This document shows positions 48,001-59,059 of a DNA stretch of 64,000 nt, one piece after another. The notes beneath the pieces were generated by a model. The model was not told the origin of the DNA. It was given only the letters and a program-made list of their open reading frames with translations, and made no database searches. This DNA comes from Owenia fusiformis (Eukaryota; Annelida; Polychaeta; Sabellida; Oweniidae). The translations under genes and the position numbers were made by a program. The stretch is from assembly GCA_903813345.2 (NCBI GenBank), contig CAIIXF020000002.1:25684455-25748454 (forward strand), written 5' to 3'. The stretch's first letter is position 1. Every line of letters begins with the position of its first letter.

Positions 48001-51000
48001 ACATAGGTTTGCCTTGGTCGATTCTTAACACCAGTCTTAAGTTTAGCATACATACGGAGTATAACTATAACTGATTGCATGAAATTGATAATTTAAATGT
48101 TTGTGAAGATGTTGCTTTTTAACTTTAATTATATGTCATTGTCCTGTATTTGATTTTGTGAGGAAACCAAATTGACGGAAATATAACTTGACTTTATTCC
48201 CAATACCTCCAAATTTTCTTGATGTTTTTCCTCAATTACAATAGATCGGAAATGGATGATAAATCTGATGAATTTTTGAAAATCGACATTCCCATGTAAA
48301 CCCATGAGAATTGATATGTTTGTCGCATGTCATACGACAGAATATCCATCAATCTGAGTACTAGCAAAAAGTACAAGTTAGGTACGTATACAGTAGACAG
48401 CTGAATTTGCTATCTTTATTTAACAAAAAGTTGAGACGTTTCTTCAGGTTCAACAAAGTTATAGGTTAGGGTTGTCCAAATCTGCAAAATTTTCCAAAAA
48501 GCTGTCATCTGATAGATTCTAGTTACAAATTGACTCTTGGTACAAATATTTCCACTCTAGACCCCTGGGAAATTTTGCCACGCGTCTCACTTGAAGTTTT
48601 GGTAATTTTGACAAATATGCCGTTTTCATAAATGGTTTATAACTCAAAATTAAACTGTTGTATTTCAGGAATACGTATTTTTTCTTCATCATGTATGATT
48701 TTCAATAACCCTACGGGCACCACTTTTTTAGCTAAATCCATCGGGAAAATTTGCCACGCTTAATTTCAAAATAACGGAGATGTTATCAAAATTGAGCAAT
48801 GTTGGCACAAAAACGTTTCTAGATTCATATAAAGAATGCATCATCATACAACACTAATTGGTATATAAACAACATCTACTGACTTGGTCTGATAATGTAA
48901 TATAAAGATTTTAACTGCTGTGTGTCAACCTTTCTTCTGTATGATTCCATTGGATTACATTATGAAACGTGTGCCATATAAAATGATACATGTTTCTAAC
49001 GTTATGCTGAAAATAATATAATTGACATCACCCATCCTTTCGGATTTTAACATTTTTTCAAGGATAGGGCACTTTAAACGTTTCTTAAAAATATTTTCAA
49101 TTGTTCAGTAATCAAAATCTTTATATTGCAATATCGGGAAATCTAAATTTTAAGGAGATTTTGGACCACCCTGTTATAGGTATATTGAAAATGGACAAGA
49201 ATGGGTAAGTCTTAAAACACAATCCGATTGGTATTTAGAATCGACAATGGTAGCCTACAAACGGACACATCGATGGACAAATTGTTTTAGAATGCAACTC
49301 TACGTGTATAGTGATAGACTCGGCGGGGCGTAGTGGAAGATGACGGGACGTATTGGTCAAATTTGAAGAGATGTGTGGATGATTTAGAAACTGCTGCGTT
49401 TGATGCCCAAAAACCAAGACGTAGAGATGGAAGGTTGTAATGGGAGTCCATTCTGAAATTATGGGCGAGAATGGGTAAAAGACAGGCGAGATAACTTGAC
49501 TTACAGTTGAAAGTTATGAAAATTTGCTTTATCTCACAGCTGGGGACCAAAACGCCGCTAAAACGAGGTACTTTGTACACGAAAACAATGTATCGACTGA
49601 AAGGTATTTCTGTGAAGCTTTGTACGGAACAAGTTTGAAGAAAAACGGTGAAGTGTGAGACTCACAATCCTTGATTTTCAAACACTGGGGTAGGTTTTAA
49701 ATTCAAATTAACGGTTTTTCGGGACGGAGTGGTTTCGATACGTCCCGAAGAGATACTACCGCGTGAATATAAGAAGTTGAAATAAAGGAGAAATTAATCA
49801 GGTCAAAGTATAAAAAAATCGGTCATGAAAAACTTCTTTGACTGAAAAAATGAAGAAATTGATTTTCATAGTTTACATGTAGGTAGTTGAAATAAAGGAA
49901 AACATAAAAGATTAAATAAAATTAATTATTGCAGATTAAATCCGTAATTCATTCACCAGATTTATGCGAAGAAGTTAAAATTAGATGAGGTTGCGGATAT
50001 ATTTTAGCTATTACCCATTGTGTGAAACCTCTTATATTGTGATTGATTGAAAAACCTGATCTATGCATTACATGTATTTCCAGGGCATTTACATCTAAAG
50101 GGAGACATGCAGAAGATGTCAAAGTCTTTAAAGAATACAATTTCAATTACTGACCTCTTACAGCGATATTCTGCTCCACAGTTCAGACTATTCTGCTTGC
50201 TGAGTCACTACAGACAGAGTGAGTTCACTTTTACTATTGATGCAAAATGGCCAAATTAAACCAAAAGCAGAGCAACAATTCCTAAGATTACTTAGGTGAA
50301 AATATGTACCAGAATGGCATTAAATTCACAAAATTTATTTATTTTATTTTTTATGTCATATATGGGTAACAGACCAGTAGCCAAGAGGAGTTCGCACCCC
50401 CCCCCACCCCAGCCAAAAATTCTTTCAAAATCATGCAGTTTTTCACCACTCTGAGTGTTTTTGGGCCAAAGATGTCAAATGTGAACCCCCTGAAGTTTTT
50501 TTGAAAAGTTTCCCCCCTCTCCCTTGGCAAAAGGCCAAGGTATTATCCTTTGGAGTGATATGATACCTTCAGTCAGATACTGAATCATTCTTCAGAATAA
50601 AACCAATTTACAACCCCTCCCTGGGAATAACCCATTTTTATTTACAGGGGTCGAATACAGTGATGATAGGATGGAGTTGGCAGTTAATCTTAGCAAGAAG
50701 TTCCAGTCATTCTTTACCTCTGCTGCAGGTTATGTGAAAGGTCAAGGTCAAGAAAACGAATCACCAATTGATGAACCACATCTATTAAAATGGTAAGTTT
50801 TACATGTTTATGGAATCACAGTAACACATGCATGTGTAGTGACCCTGGGGTTCATTTTTGGTATGATCGTAACTTACAATTCTGAGAAAACCATTGTCTA
50901 TTTCATGATGAACAATGACCTGCGACCAAATCATAAGTTACAATGGTTCCAGAAACGGACCCCTGGATAGCAAGTTTCTACCACAGCTCAGCTATGTTGA

Positions 51001-54000
51001 CTGAAGTGTTGATAGCTCAAGTGGTAGAGCATCAGACTCTGAATTGGAAGGTCCTGGGTTTGATTCCCGCATGGGGCATTGAATTTAGCACACTCCCTGT
51101 CAGGTCTGTATCTGGCTTGTTACACTACAGCCATCTGGAGGAGCCTCGGTTGTTGTTACACATGCATAATCTAATGTGCTTTTCAATTTAATTTATGAAG
51201 AAATTGTCAAGATTTAAATCAAACATACAGGATCAACTCCTCTGCAAATCCTCGTTTTGGCAAAAATGTGATCAGTGATGTTTCATAATGGAAAAGAGGG
51301 AATTAGTGAAGTTAGTGGACTGAATGATGTAAATGGGCATTTAGACAATATTATAAATACGTACTGATACTCATGAAACATATTTACTTTTGATGGAATC
51401 ACTTTTTTTTATGAAATCACTAACTTTCAGTTTCAAGTAAATGGGCACGTAGACAATATTGTTAAACATATTTACTTTTCATTTTCCCATGGAATCACTT
51501 ACTTTCAGTTTAAAGTAAAATGGCATATTGTTACTTGTATAGCAACTCTGGAAACATATTTACTTTTCATTTTCCCATGGAATCACTTACTTTCAGTTTA
51601 AAGTAAAAGGGCATATTGTTATTACTTGTACAGCAACTCTGGAAACATATTTACTTTTCATTTTCTTATTCAATCACTCACTTTCAGTTTAAGTGACACA
51701 AGACAAAAGTTCCATGACTGTTTGGCGGATGACTTCGACACAGGACGTGCAATAGAAGCTATACAGGGTCTAATACATGAGACTAATGTACAATTACAAC
51801 CAAGTGCAAACAATAGCAATAATAAAGTAAGTACATATTACTAGTATATAGAATAAAATCTCTGTTAGTATGTGGAACACCTTCATAAGTGGAACACTTT
51901 TTCCGATTCACATCATGGAACACATATGCCAAAATTGAATGTTCCAATTATACAGATTGCACAGTGTGTTTATGTAGTAGTACATGGACCCAGGGGGTTG
52001 ACTCTGAATAATTTTGGTAGGTATGTGCTGCATGGCCGAATTTGGCTTTGTGTGTAAACCATGGAAACTGGCCAATTTGAGAAGGAATAAACATGGAAAA
52101 ATTGTCGAAGAAAGTACCTTGTTTAGGTCAAAATTCAGTATTTTAACAAAAGAATGTTATTAAATTGGTTAAATCAGTTGCTGAGGCTTGGGACAAACCA
52201 CCGAAAAAGTGAATTTTTGGTCAATTCTTTTCCCAGCAAACTCTAGAGGAATTCGACATGGACATACATGTATCTATGAAGTTTAGGTGAATAAAATTGA
52301 CTTTCATAAGTCTGAGGGGAATTAAGCATGGAAACTTTCAATCTTTATAGGAAATTGACATGGAAAAAGTGCTCAAAAAGGGAGTTTTTGGCACAGCACA
52401 TAGGTATCAAGAGGTATATTGGAGTGAAATCCCCGGGTACTTAGTTCTTAGTTCCACGAATGTCATATTACATGGACAGAACTTCAGTAACAATTTTACA
52501 CATATAAATGTAGCCTTATGTTTTGCATTATTTGTACATGAATCTCATCCTGTATCTATTTATTTAGAAGGCCCCATCAACTTAAAGGGGTCTGCAATAT
52601 TATAACCCTCAAATTCCTAGTTATGTCACAACCACGTGCACCAAGTGGTGACATACATGTATTGTTATATACTGTAGTCTCCAACTTTGTTTTGGACAGT
52701 GTTTGATAGTTGGTATTCGGTGTTCAGCAGTTTGCATTCGGCAATCAGAGTCTGTAACAAATGACAGGTGGTGACAGTTTGCATGTTAATGCCTTGTTAT
52801 ATACATGTTACATCAATATTTGTTTTACTAACAGAAAGTTGTGACTACAGTAGTGCGCAGTCCCAGTACTATAGCTGCAATATCTGGTTATATTGAGAGA
52901 ACCCTGAATCTACTTGCAATACACCCTGGAAGTCAGGTACATAAATTTATAGACAGAACAAAAAGGGAAATGTAATTTTAGAGTATGATACACTGGCACA
53001 TATCTCAATTCAATAACTTTAACTCGTAGTCTTCAGGCCTGTAGCCAGCATTTGCCAAGGGGGTTCACTTTTTTGAAAATTCCAGGGGGGTTCACTTTTG
53101 AAAACTTTGGCCAAAAAATGGCCAAAATCACTTGAAAATTGTTCAATATGGTTAAAACTGCATGACTTTTGAAAGAATTTTTGGCCAGGGAGGGGGCTCG
53201 AACTCTCCCCCCAACCGCCCCCTCCCTTGGCTACAGGCCTGGTCTTTCACAATGAAATAACATGTGCAATACCTCAATACATTCTTGAACTCCTATAATG
53301 GTTTATTGGCAGAACGAAATCTTTTAGTTTATCCAATGGGTGGACATAACATAAGACTCCGGAACTATATGGTACTGGATAAGTGCATTCTACCTTATAT
53401 ATGGTATTTAGAATTTGAGACACATTTACTCTCATGTACATGTATTCCATAATCACTTTATTTTATGACTGTAGGTGTCTCAGGTGGAAAAGCAGCATAT
53501 CAGTGGACTAATGGACAGTGTTGTAAAGTTTAGAAGTGATGTTAGAAACTTTGCCCTGGGAACTGAGGAATCGGTGAATTTAGATTCAACATGTAAGTGA
53601 AACATTCTTTTTTCAATTTGTCCCTTTCAATACATTTGCAGTAATCTCCCCAGCATCAAAGCAAGTGAGCACAGCACCCAGTTGAGATTTTAGGCTTGCA
53701 CCCACTTTAAAATAATAAAAATCATGAAAAATGGGCATATTTTGAACAATTTTGGTCTGAATTGTGAAATATATCCTGTGAACACTAATTTGTTATGAAA
53801 AATGTCATTTGTTTTGGGCATCAAAAAGGCTTCTAGTAGCATTTTTGTAAAAGCAACTGCCACTCAACTGACCAAATAGCTGAAGGACAACGACGGCGAC
53901 CACAATGATGAAGATAATGATGATGAAGAAGACAACAATGTCTATTATATAACATAATGTTCAACTGAACAATTTCCATTTTCAGATGGCGGTAAGAATG

Positions 54001-54858
54001 CCCAGGCATTGAGTGGAAAAGAGAAGAAAGATATGATAAAACAGCTACGTAAAGAACGACAGCCTTTACTAAAACATTGTGACAATTTGCGTGATGACCT
54101 CAACATACATGGAATACATTTACAGGTAATACATACATGGAATACATTTTCAGATAAATATAGATGGGATACTTTTATAGCTAAACAGTAATTGGAATAC
54201 ATTTACGGGAAAACATGCCTTAAAAGTACATGGGTATACATTATATATGTTTACAGGAAAATATTTGTGGCATATCTTAATAAGCCAATACGCGATAAAT
54301 TTTTAGTTCAGTTCAGTTTAGTTACCTCACGCCAGAAGAGATCGAAAAATAAAAATAATGTAACTTTGAATCTCCAATTATCTTTCTGATTATTGAATAG
54401 ATTCGATCATGTAACTATGCTCGAGCGCTGGTGGAATATCTGAGGCTGAGAAACTGTCATTTTTGTCAAGATTCACGCTAGTTTTATCAGAATTTGTTGA
54501 AATTTTGTTCGAGCAATCTTCCGCCAATATGATGCTATACATACGCTATGATGTAATCCTCAACCAAAGAAATTAGCGGATCGTGACCTTTGACTTTGCA
54601 ATCTCCGGACGTTTCGTTCAGAGTTATCGACTCGTTCGGCGGGCCAATGAAAATTTGTCCCTTCCAAAGCGATGCAACTTGGGAGATATTTATGTAAATT
54701 ACCATCTGAACTCTTATCGCGAATATGTCTATTGGTAAGCATGCAAGGTGTACACTCTGAATCATTTCATCTTATTTTTATTTCAGGATCGGGGAAAGGA
54801 AGCAACATGGGAGTTAATCAACAAACAGTCAACAAAATCAGGATCTCATTCTTCATAG
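42086..54858 (+). CDS. CARS2: Mitochondrial cysteinyl-tRNA synthetase CARS2 (14 exons)
   Basis: Charges mitochondrial tRNA-Cys with cysteine. Exons: 42086-42366, 43710-43760, 44187-44304, 45327-45504, 45738-45821, 46035-46164, 47219-47352, 50084-50218, 50648-50792, 51688-51826, 52835-52936, 53475-53592, 53986-54125 and 54787-54858. They join in phase to 608 aa (human CARS2 is about 564). The N-terminus is Arg/Lys-rich and lacks acids ([20 protein letters not shown]), a good mitochondrial presequence. Class I signatures are HIGH at 106-109 (SSHIGHA) and KMSKS at 336-340. Zinc ligands are Cys97 (YVCGPTVYD), Cys276 (HIECS), His301 and Glu305 (FPHHENE). The C-terminal half is helical anticodon-binding type. 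Exon 7 is preceded by four partial duplicates of its own 5' part; only the fifth copy is complete. Three in-frame ATGs cluster at 42,086-42,094; the first is used here. Confidence 0.92.
42474..42503. repeat. Short hairpin, possible element end
   Basis: AGGCTTTCAA-TTCTAG-TTGAAAGCCT, a 10-bp perfect stem followed by ATTATTG. It resembles the hairpin at 68-94, also followed by an ATTNTT word. Lies in CARS2 intron 1. Confidence 0.5.
43470..43602. repeat. TATCGATAC-rich transposon terminus-like fragment
   Basis: Overlapping palindromic words (GTATCGATACGCTCGTATCG, CATCGATATATCGATG) followed by GCGGGACCCCTAA, which looks like one end of a hAT-type element. No matching second end was identified. 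In CARS2 intron 1. Confidence 0.4.
44401..44896. mobile_element. Non-autonomous element with 27-bp inverted ends (CARS2 intron 3)
   Basis: The left end ATACTGTAGATTGGGTTAAT then TTGGCGC (44,401-44,427) is the exact inverted complement of 44,870-44,896. Repeated TTGGCGAA/TTCGCCAA words extend the inversion inward. A TA at each tip fits Tc1/mariner-type targeting, though no target duplication can be proven. A 71-aa ORF at 44,572-44,787 (starts [13 protein letters not shown], Lys-rich) could be a transposase remnant, but I recognise no domain. Confidence 0.75.
46532..47320 (+). repeat. Five 158-bp tandem copies of the CARS2 exon 7 acceptor region
   Basis: Each unit holds 55 bp of intron ending TTTAATTTCAG plus the first 103 bp of exon 7, coding [20 protein letters not shown] and a few flanking residues. 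Acceptors precede 46,587, 46,745, 46,903, 47,061 and 47,219. Copies 2 and 4 share GACCTCCGGACTGG. Copies 3 and 5 share GATCTCCATACTGG and GATGTTCCCTCACC. Only copy 5 runs into the rest of the exon ([11 protein letters not shown]) and its donor at 47,352. Since 158 is not divisible by three, using an earlier acceptor would shift the frame and stop. Confidence 0.93.
47494..49765. mobile_element. 2.27-kb DNA transposon-like element with ~540-bp inverted ends
   Basis: Tips read CACGCGGTAGTATCTC and GAGATACTACCGCGTG. Inverted arms run about 47,494-48,034 and 49,220-49,765 with high identity. The flanking 5 bp AATAT is present on both sides (47,489-47,493 and 49,766-49,770), an apparent target duplication. 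The middle (about 48,035-49,219) is AT-rich with no transposase. Two mirror-image ORFs ([14 protein letters not shown]..., at 47,679 and 49,580) fall in the arms and are the same sequence read from each end. A CAC terminus and 5-bp duplication are reminiscent of Transib-like elements, but arm length is unusual and the family is unassigned. In CARS2 intron 7. Confidence 0.85.
50380..50540 (-). mobile_element. Decayed CAGGCCCGTAGCCAGG MITE
   Basis: Reverse-oriented fragment with the phrases CCAAAAATTCTTTCAAAATC, ATGCAGTTTTTCACCA and CCCTTGGCAAAAG of the full copies. In CARS2 intron 8. Confidence 0.5.
51007..51190 (+). mobile_element. tRNA-derived SINE (CARS2 intron 9)
   Basis: GATAGCTCAAGTGGTAGAGC matches a tRNA D-arm/A box, CTCTGAA is an anticodon loop (CTG), and GGGTTTGATTCCC is a T-arm/B box. 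Acceptor-stem pairing is absent and an unrelated body with CCATCTGGAGGAGCCTCGG follows. It is therefore a SINE head, not a working tRNA. Confidence 0.65.
51415..51690 (+). repeat. Tandem repeats multiplying the CARS2 exon 10 acceptor
   Basis: Four copies of a 78-91 bp unit end in (A)CTTTCAG followed by TTTAA or TTTCAA, with CAG ending at 51,430, 51,508, 51,596 and 51,687. Shared intron words are ATATTTACTTTTCATTTTC and GGAATCACTTACTTTCAG. Only the last is followed by the coding TTTAAGTGACACAAGAC. Confidence 0.85.
52621..52802 (-). mobile_element. MITE family A, copy 6 (CARS2 intron 10)
   Basis: Reverse-oriented: CAAGTGGTGACAT at the left and GGTGGTGACAGTTTGCATG then TTAATGCCTTGTTAT at the right. 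It ends about 30 bp before the exon 11 acceptor. Confidence 0.7.
53033..53244. mobile_element. MITE with CAGGCCTGTAGCCAG inverted ends, full copy
   Basis: Left CAGGCCTGTAGCCAGC; right GGCTACAGGCCTG. The interior matches the copy at 6,647. Located in CARS2 intron 11. Confidence 0.75.
53640..53770. mobile_element. Half copy of the CAGTGATCTCCCCAG MITE
   Basis: Starts GCAGTAATCTCCCCAGCAT and runs through CACCCA and ATGGGCATATTTTG words shared in inverse orientation with the full copy at 61,903-62,086. In CARS2 intron 12. Confidence 0.55.
54100..54260 (+). repeat. Degenerate repeats of the CARS2 exon 13 end
   Basis: The exon end ACATGGAATACATTTACAG then GTAATA is followed by two to four diverged copies (ACATGGAATACATTTTCAG, TGGGATACTTTTATAG, TTGGAATACATTTACGG) at about 31-39 bp intervals. 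Confidence 0.5.
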
Positions 54859-55765
54859 CCCTGGCCTTAAAATTGATGTCTGAAGAGTGCATCATGATTT
54901 GTGTATCTCGTTATCTGACGACAAAAATGCTAGGATTGCATTGTCTCAATTTGCTTTGATGGAGCACAGTTTCTATATTAGACATTTAGTCTGAACTAAA
55001 TTACAGTGAAAACAAGTTTATGATCGATGTATTGCACTAATCATTCTGAATTCGCGCAATTAATTAGCAAGTCTATGTTGTCCATCCTCCTAAGCAGGTA
55101 TTCAGAATCCGTACCTCCTTCTTCCCCCTGCTATAACCAATTTGGAAGCGCCCGATTAAACTGAATCACGTGATGTAATTATGCGCAATGACTTATACAT
55201 GATTTCTGTCGCAGTGTTGCGATAACCAATCAGATTGCGAGTTCTTAATCGGGGAAATGCTAACTGCTTATCGCAGGGGGTAAAAAGAAAGAATATATTC
55301 TGGATTTTGAAGCCCTGTGATCGGAGGATGATGTTGTCATTTGGAGAATATCTGAGATGTTATCTTGTCACAGACAGGTTTTTACTGGAACACATTACAA
55401 GCACATACTCATAACCGTTTACTCTAACCCAGGCATATTAGATCAGGATTGACCAAATCTATTCTACCTTTGTCACTGGACACTGTTTTTGATAATTTGG
55501 GATTTTCAATCCCCATTATGTATGTATAATTTATTTACCTCATTCATTAAAGGAAAGTTGCATTTATTACAAAAACTAATTAGAAAGTAAAAACATGACA
55601 AAAAAATTAATAAAGAGTAGCCTAATCGGACATTTTAATAGCAGTTTACTCTGCTTATACACTATGTACACTTTGTGTATAATTTACAGTTACATCATGT
55701 CAAGCCTCACATTCTCAATCGGTGTCCTTCTGGACAATGTCTATGATACAACAGAGATTTTTTAA

Positions 55766-55797
55766 AATAAATATAAAATCAATTATCCATCAATAAA
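55766..55797 (+). terminator. Candidate polyadenylation signals for CARS2
   Basis: AATAAA at 55,766 and 55,792, roughly 0.9 kb beyond the stop. Candidates only; AT-rich context makes chance matches likely. Confidence 0.3.
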
Positions 55798-56236
55798 AAT
55801 TGCTGTTTGAGTTTTGTGTCTGTATTAATTTTTCCAATATATGTTTACCATGAATTAAAGAGACCTAGGGACATGAAACATTTCAATATCCTATTTCCAT
55901 AGCAACTTATAAGGGGAAATGAAACATCTTTGTAACAGAGCATTGACTCAAGAATTAATGAGCTATGACTAAAATAGATTGACTTGAAGTTAATAAATGA
56001 TTGCGTATACTTTAGAGATGTTACAAGTGTTACGATTTTGAGCAATACATGTTACCATGGTGATGAACTATGACAATCAATACATTGTGATAAACTGAGA
56101 TGTCATGGTCAGAATATTGACTTCATACTGTGCAGGTTTTTTTTTGTAATGTCATTTTGACCCAGATCAGATGTGATGAGGCTCTTGCAGGAGTAGAAGC
56201 AATCGTGGAGTTTAAAATGTGGGAAGCAATGTTCAA

Positions 56237-56363
56237 GAAGGCATTAACATGCAAAGTGTAAGATGCTGGCCACTGAAAGCAGAACACCAACCACTGAACA
56301 CCAGCCATAGAACACCATTAACAAAAAAGCGAAGACCATAACACTTGGGGTGGTAACATAAAA
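56237..56363 (+). mobile_element. MITE family A, copy 7
   Basis: GAAGGCATTAACATGCAAAG at the left, AACACCAACCACTGAACACC inside and GGGGTGGTAACAT at the right. The ends are more decayed than in copies 4 and 8. Confidence 0.6.
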
Positions 56364-56809
56364 ATCATGGCCAATGTTTGCCTTGCAATCCTTACTTTAT
56401 TTTCTGAAAGAATGAAACAACTGATCAAATCTGTATGTATGTTATTGAAGATTAACACACAAAATGCAGAATTGTTTCAATTCATTGGTACTGCACTCTT
56501 CAAACTAGTTACCAAATCAGATCCGTTTGGGTGACAAAATGTGGAGATTCTGCAACTCGTGAAAGAAGGAAAAAAGAAAAATCGTACCTTTGAGGTTCTG
56601 ACATTTTGTTACTAGTTTGAAGAGTGCAGTTCTAGTGAGATTTTACACTCTAAATTCTACTTTCTGTTCTGGTGCCTGTGTTTTATACTGCAAACATGGC
56701 AAATGGGGATTCTATACTGAGAGGGAGATTATATACTGTAGAGGGAGATTCTTTACTGTTCTACCACACTTCAATTGAACAAGACACACAGTAATAAATA
56801 TCGCACTTT

Positions 56810-57775
56810 GAAGAGCAAACTGGCCACCATGCAATTTACCCAGCATGGCCAAAACCTAATCAGACCTTGGCACTAGTCTGCTCTTGCATCTGTAAACATT
56901 TCAAGTTGACAAGGTTAGCGGTTTTCCTGCAATTTTGATGACAAGAATTTATCTGTAGTCTTGAACTTTGGGAAAATTTAGATAACATTGTTTGTGACCT
57001 AATTTGATGACCTTCGACCTTGAAAATTTCACTTTTTCAGACCTCAGTAGGTGTTTTGTAATTAAGCTGACCTAAATTTAAATCCAAAATATCAATTTAG
57101 AAAATCAACTTTTTTGACCTTTTCAAGGTCACTGAAGGTGAATGAAAGGTCAAATCTGTGACCTAGTTTAATGACCTTGACCTTCGACCTTGAAAATTTC
57201 ACTTTTTCAGACCTCAGTAGGTGTTTTGTAATTAAGCTGACCTAAATTTAAATCCAAAATATCAATTTAGAAAATCAACTTTTTTGACCTTTTCAAGGTC
57301 ACTGAAGGTGAATGAAAGGTCAAATCTGAAATCTAAGGTCAGGTTTGAACTTCTGAGAACTTTGGTCAATTTGGAGCAAGTTGAAAAATTCAAAATGGCC
57401 ACCAAATTGAAAATTCAAAATGGCCACCATGTAATTCAGCCAGCATACCCAAAACCTAATCAGATCTTGGCAATAGTCTGCTCTTGCATCTGTAAAAATT
57501 TCAAGTTGAACGGATAAGTGGTTTTCTTGGAATTTTGATGACAAGATTTGTTGAAAAATTCAAAATGGCCACCACGTAGTTTACCCAGCATGCCCTTAAC
57601 CTAATCAGATCTTGGTACTAGTCTGCTCTTGCATCTGTAAAAATTTCAAGTTGAACAGGTAAGCAGTTATCCTGGAAATTTGATGACAAGATTTAGGTTA
57701 TGTGCCGCCCACCCGCCCGCCCAACAGCACCAGACGATGACAATATAGCACTTTTTCAAAGTGCAATAATAAAAA
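56810..57775 (+). repeat. Composite repeat block: three ~130-bp copies plus a 170-bp duplication
   Basis: A segment with AATGGCCACCATG, CCTAATCAGATCTTGG, TAGTCTGCTCTTGCATCTGT and TTTCAAGTTGAAC recurs at about 56,818, 57,415 and 57,563. Between them, CCTTCGACCTTGAAAATTTC with its following ~150 bp is directly duplicated at 57,011 and 57,181 (170-bp spacing). The block ends in a CCGCCCACCCGCCCGCCC run and GACGATGACAATATAG, also found near 29,707. Diverged copies of the first segment lie near 26,300. ORFs here are repeat artefacts. Confidence 0.75.
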
Positions 57776-57779
57776 TATT

Positions 57780-59055
57780 CTTATTTATCAATGGTGGCTT
57801 CAACAATATAACAACATGTCACCACCAAGAAGTGGAGAAATAAAATCACAAAAACACAAATTTAACATTTTTTTCAATATCTATTTCAGAAAACTATAGA
57901 CACATTAGAGAATAGATAGTAAATTATAATACTATCATACCTACACACTTATCTTTTAATCTACTTTCCATTATCATACAAAAATTCAACCCATAGTTAA
58001 CATTTAACGTAATGTCAATGTAAATAAATTCTCTATTTTTACATAACTGAAACCCTGGTCAATTCTGTTAAATCTTTATCGTTTTCATTAAAAATAAATA
58101 TTAGACACATTTATTATGGAGTCAACACTTCTGACAAAATAAAAATTGTTCTGTGAGTAAAACTGAAATATTTGCTTTTCTGTACAGGTATTATCAAGTT
58201 TTAGTTCATGAATGTGTTTATTCAATGTCACTTCAAGCACAATGGATAAATCAATATAATGCAAAACTTTTTGATACTTTTTATACTTTTACAATGTTTA
58301 TCTTTATGTACATTTACATGTACATTTAATGAAATGTAGGCCTATATCAGACAAAAGTCAACCCATATTAATGACCATATTATGGACACACCAGACAGTT
58401 CTTCCATTAACATTCTAGCAAGTAGTTCTACGCTACAAAAATAATGAAAATGCAATGTACAATTCTATTGATGTAATGTTCTAGCTAACTGGTAACATTA
58501 ATGGGTGCAAAAAATCGATATATTTTAAATAAATTGTTTTGGACAAAATATCAAATATTTAAACCCTTGACTCAATGTTTGTAGCTGATTTATAGCATAA
58601 GATTCTTGTATGATGCTTAAAACGATCCTGGAAGGTTGAGTTTAAGGTAGGCTAGCATACTAATGAGTGCATTAAATTAGCCAAAATGGATGAAGTCCTG
58701 CACCTTCTTTTCACATTTAGCCTTATAAAGAGCTTACATCAGTACGTCATCTAACAAACCACATAATAATGATTTCAGACATTTATTTGGCCAGAAAGTG
58801 AGAATCGCATGCCTAGCTTAGCGTGAAGCATATTTGATACATCACAATGTTTCATGCAAACAGACCATATTTCACTCTGTCATGACATTTAGAGGCTGAC
58901 TATTCTGGTATACCTATTAACAATTTATTTCACAGCATACACTTACTCCACATTAAGACAGTTTGAGTCACTTTATTTTCCCTATGCTTCAATCAAAAAG
59001 CATTGCCCCCAATTGGGTATGATGTACCCAGATAAAAAAAAACAGTTGCTCCAAG
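57780..59055. other. Gene-free stretch
   Basis: A short family A-like word (AACATGTCACCACCAAG) is at about 57,803. Otherwise AT-rich with no supported feature. Confidence 0.45.
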
Positions 59056-59059
59056 ACGA

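Noticed and set aside
47679-49580. Pair of ORFs starting MYKVPRFSG
   Set aside because: They are the two inverted arms of one transposable element read in opposite directions, not duplicated genes.
51007-51080. Functional tRNA-Gln (CTG) gene
   Set aside because: D- and T-arms are recognisable but the acceptor stem does not pair and a SINE body follows.
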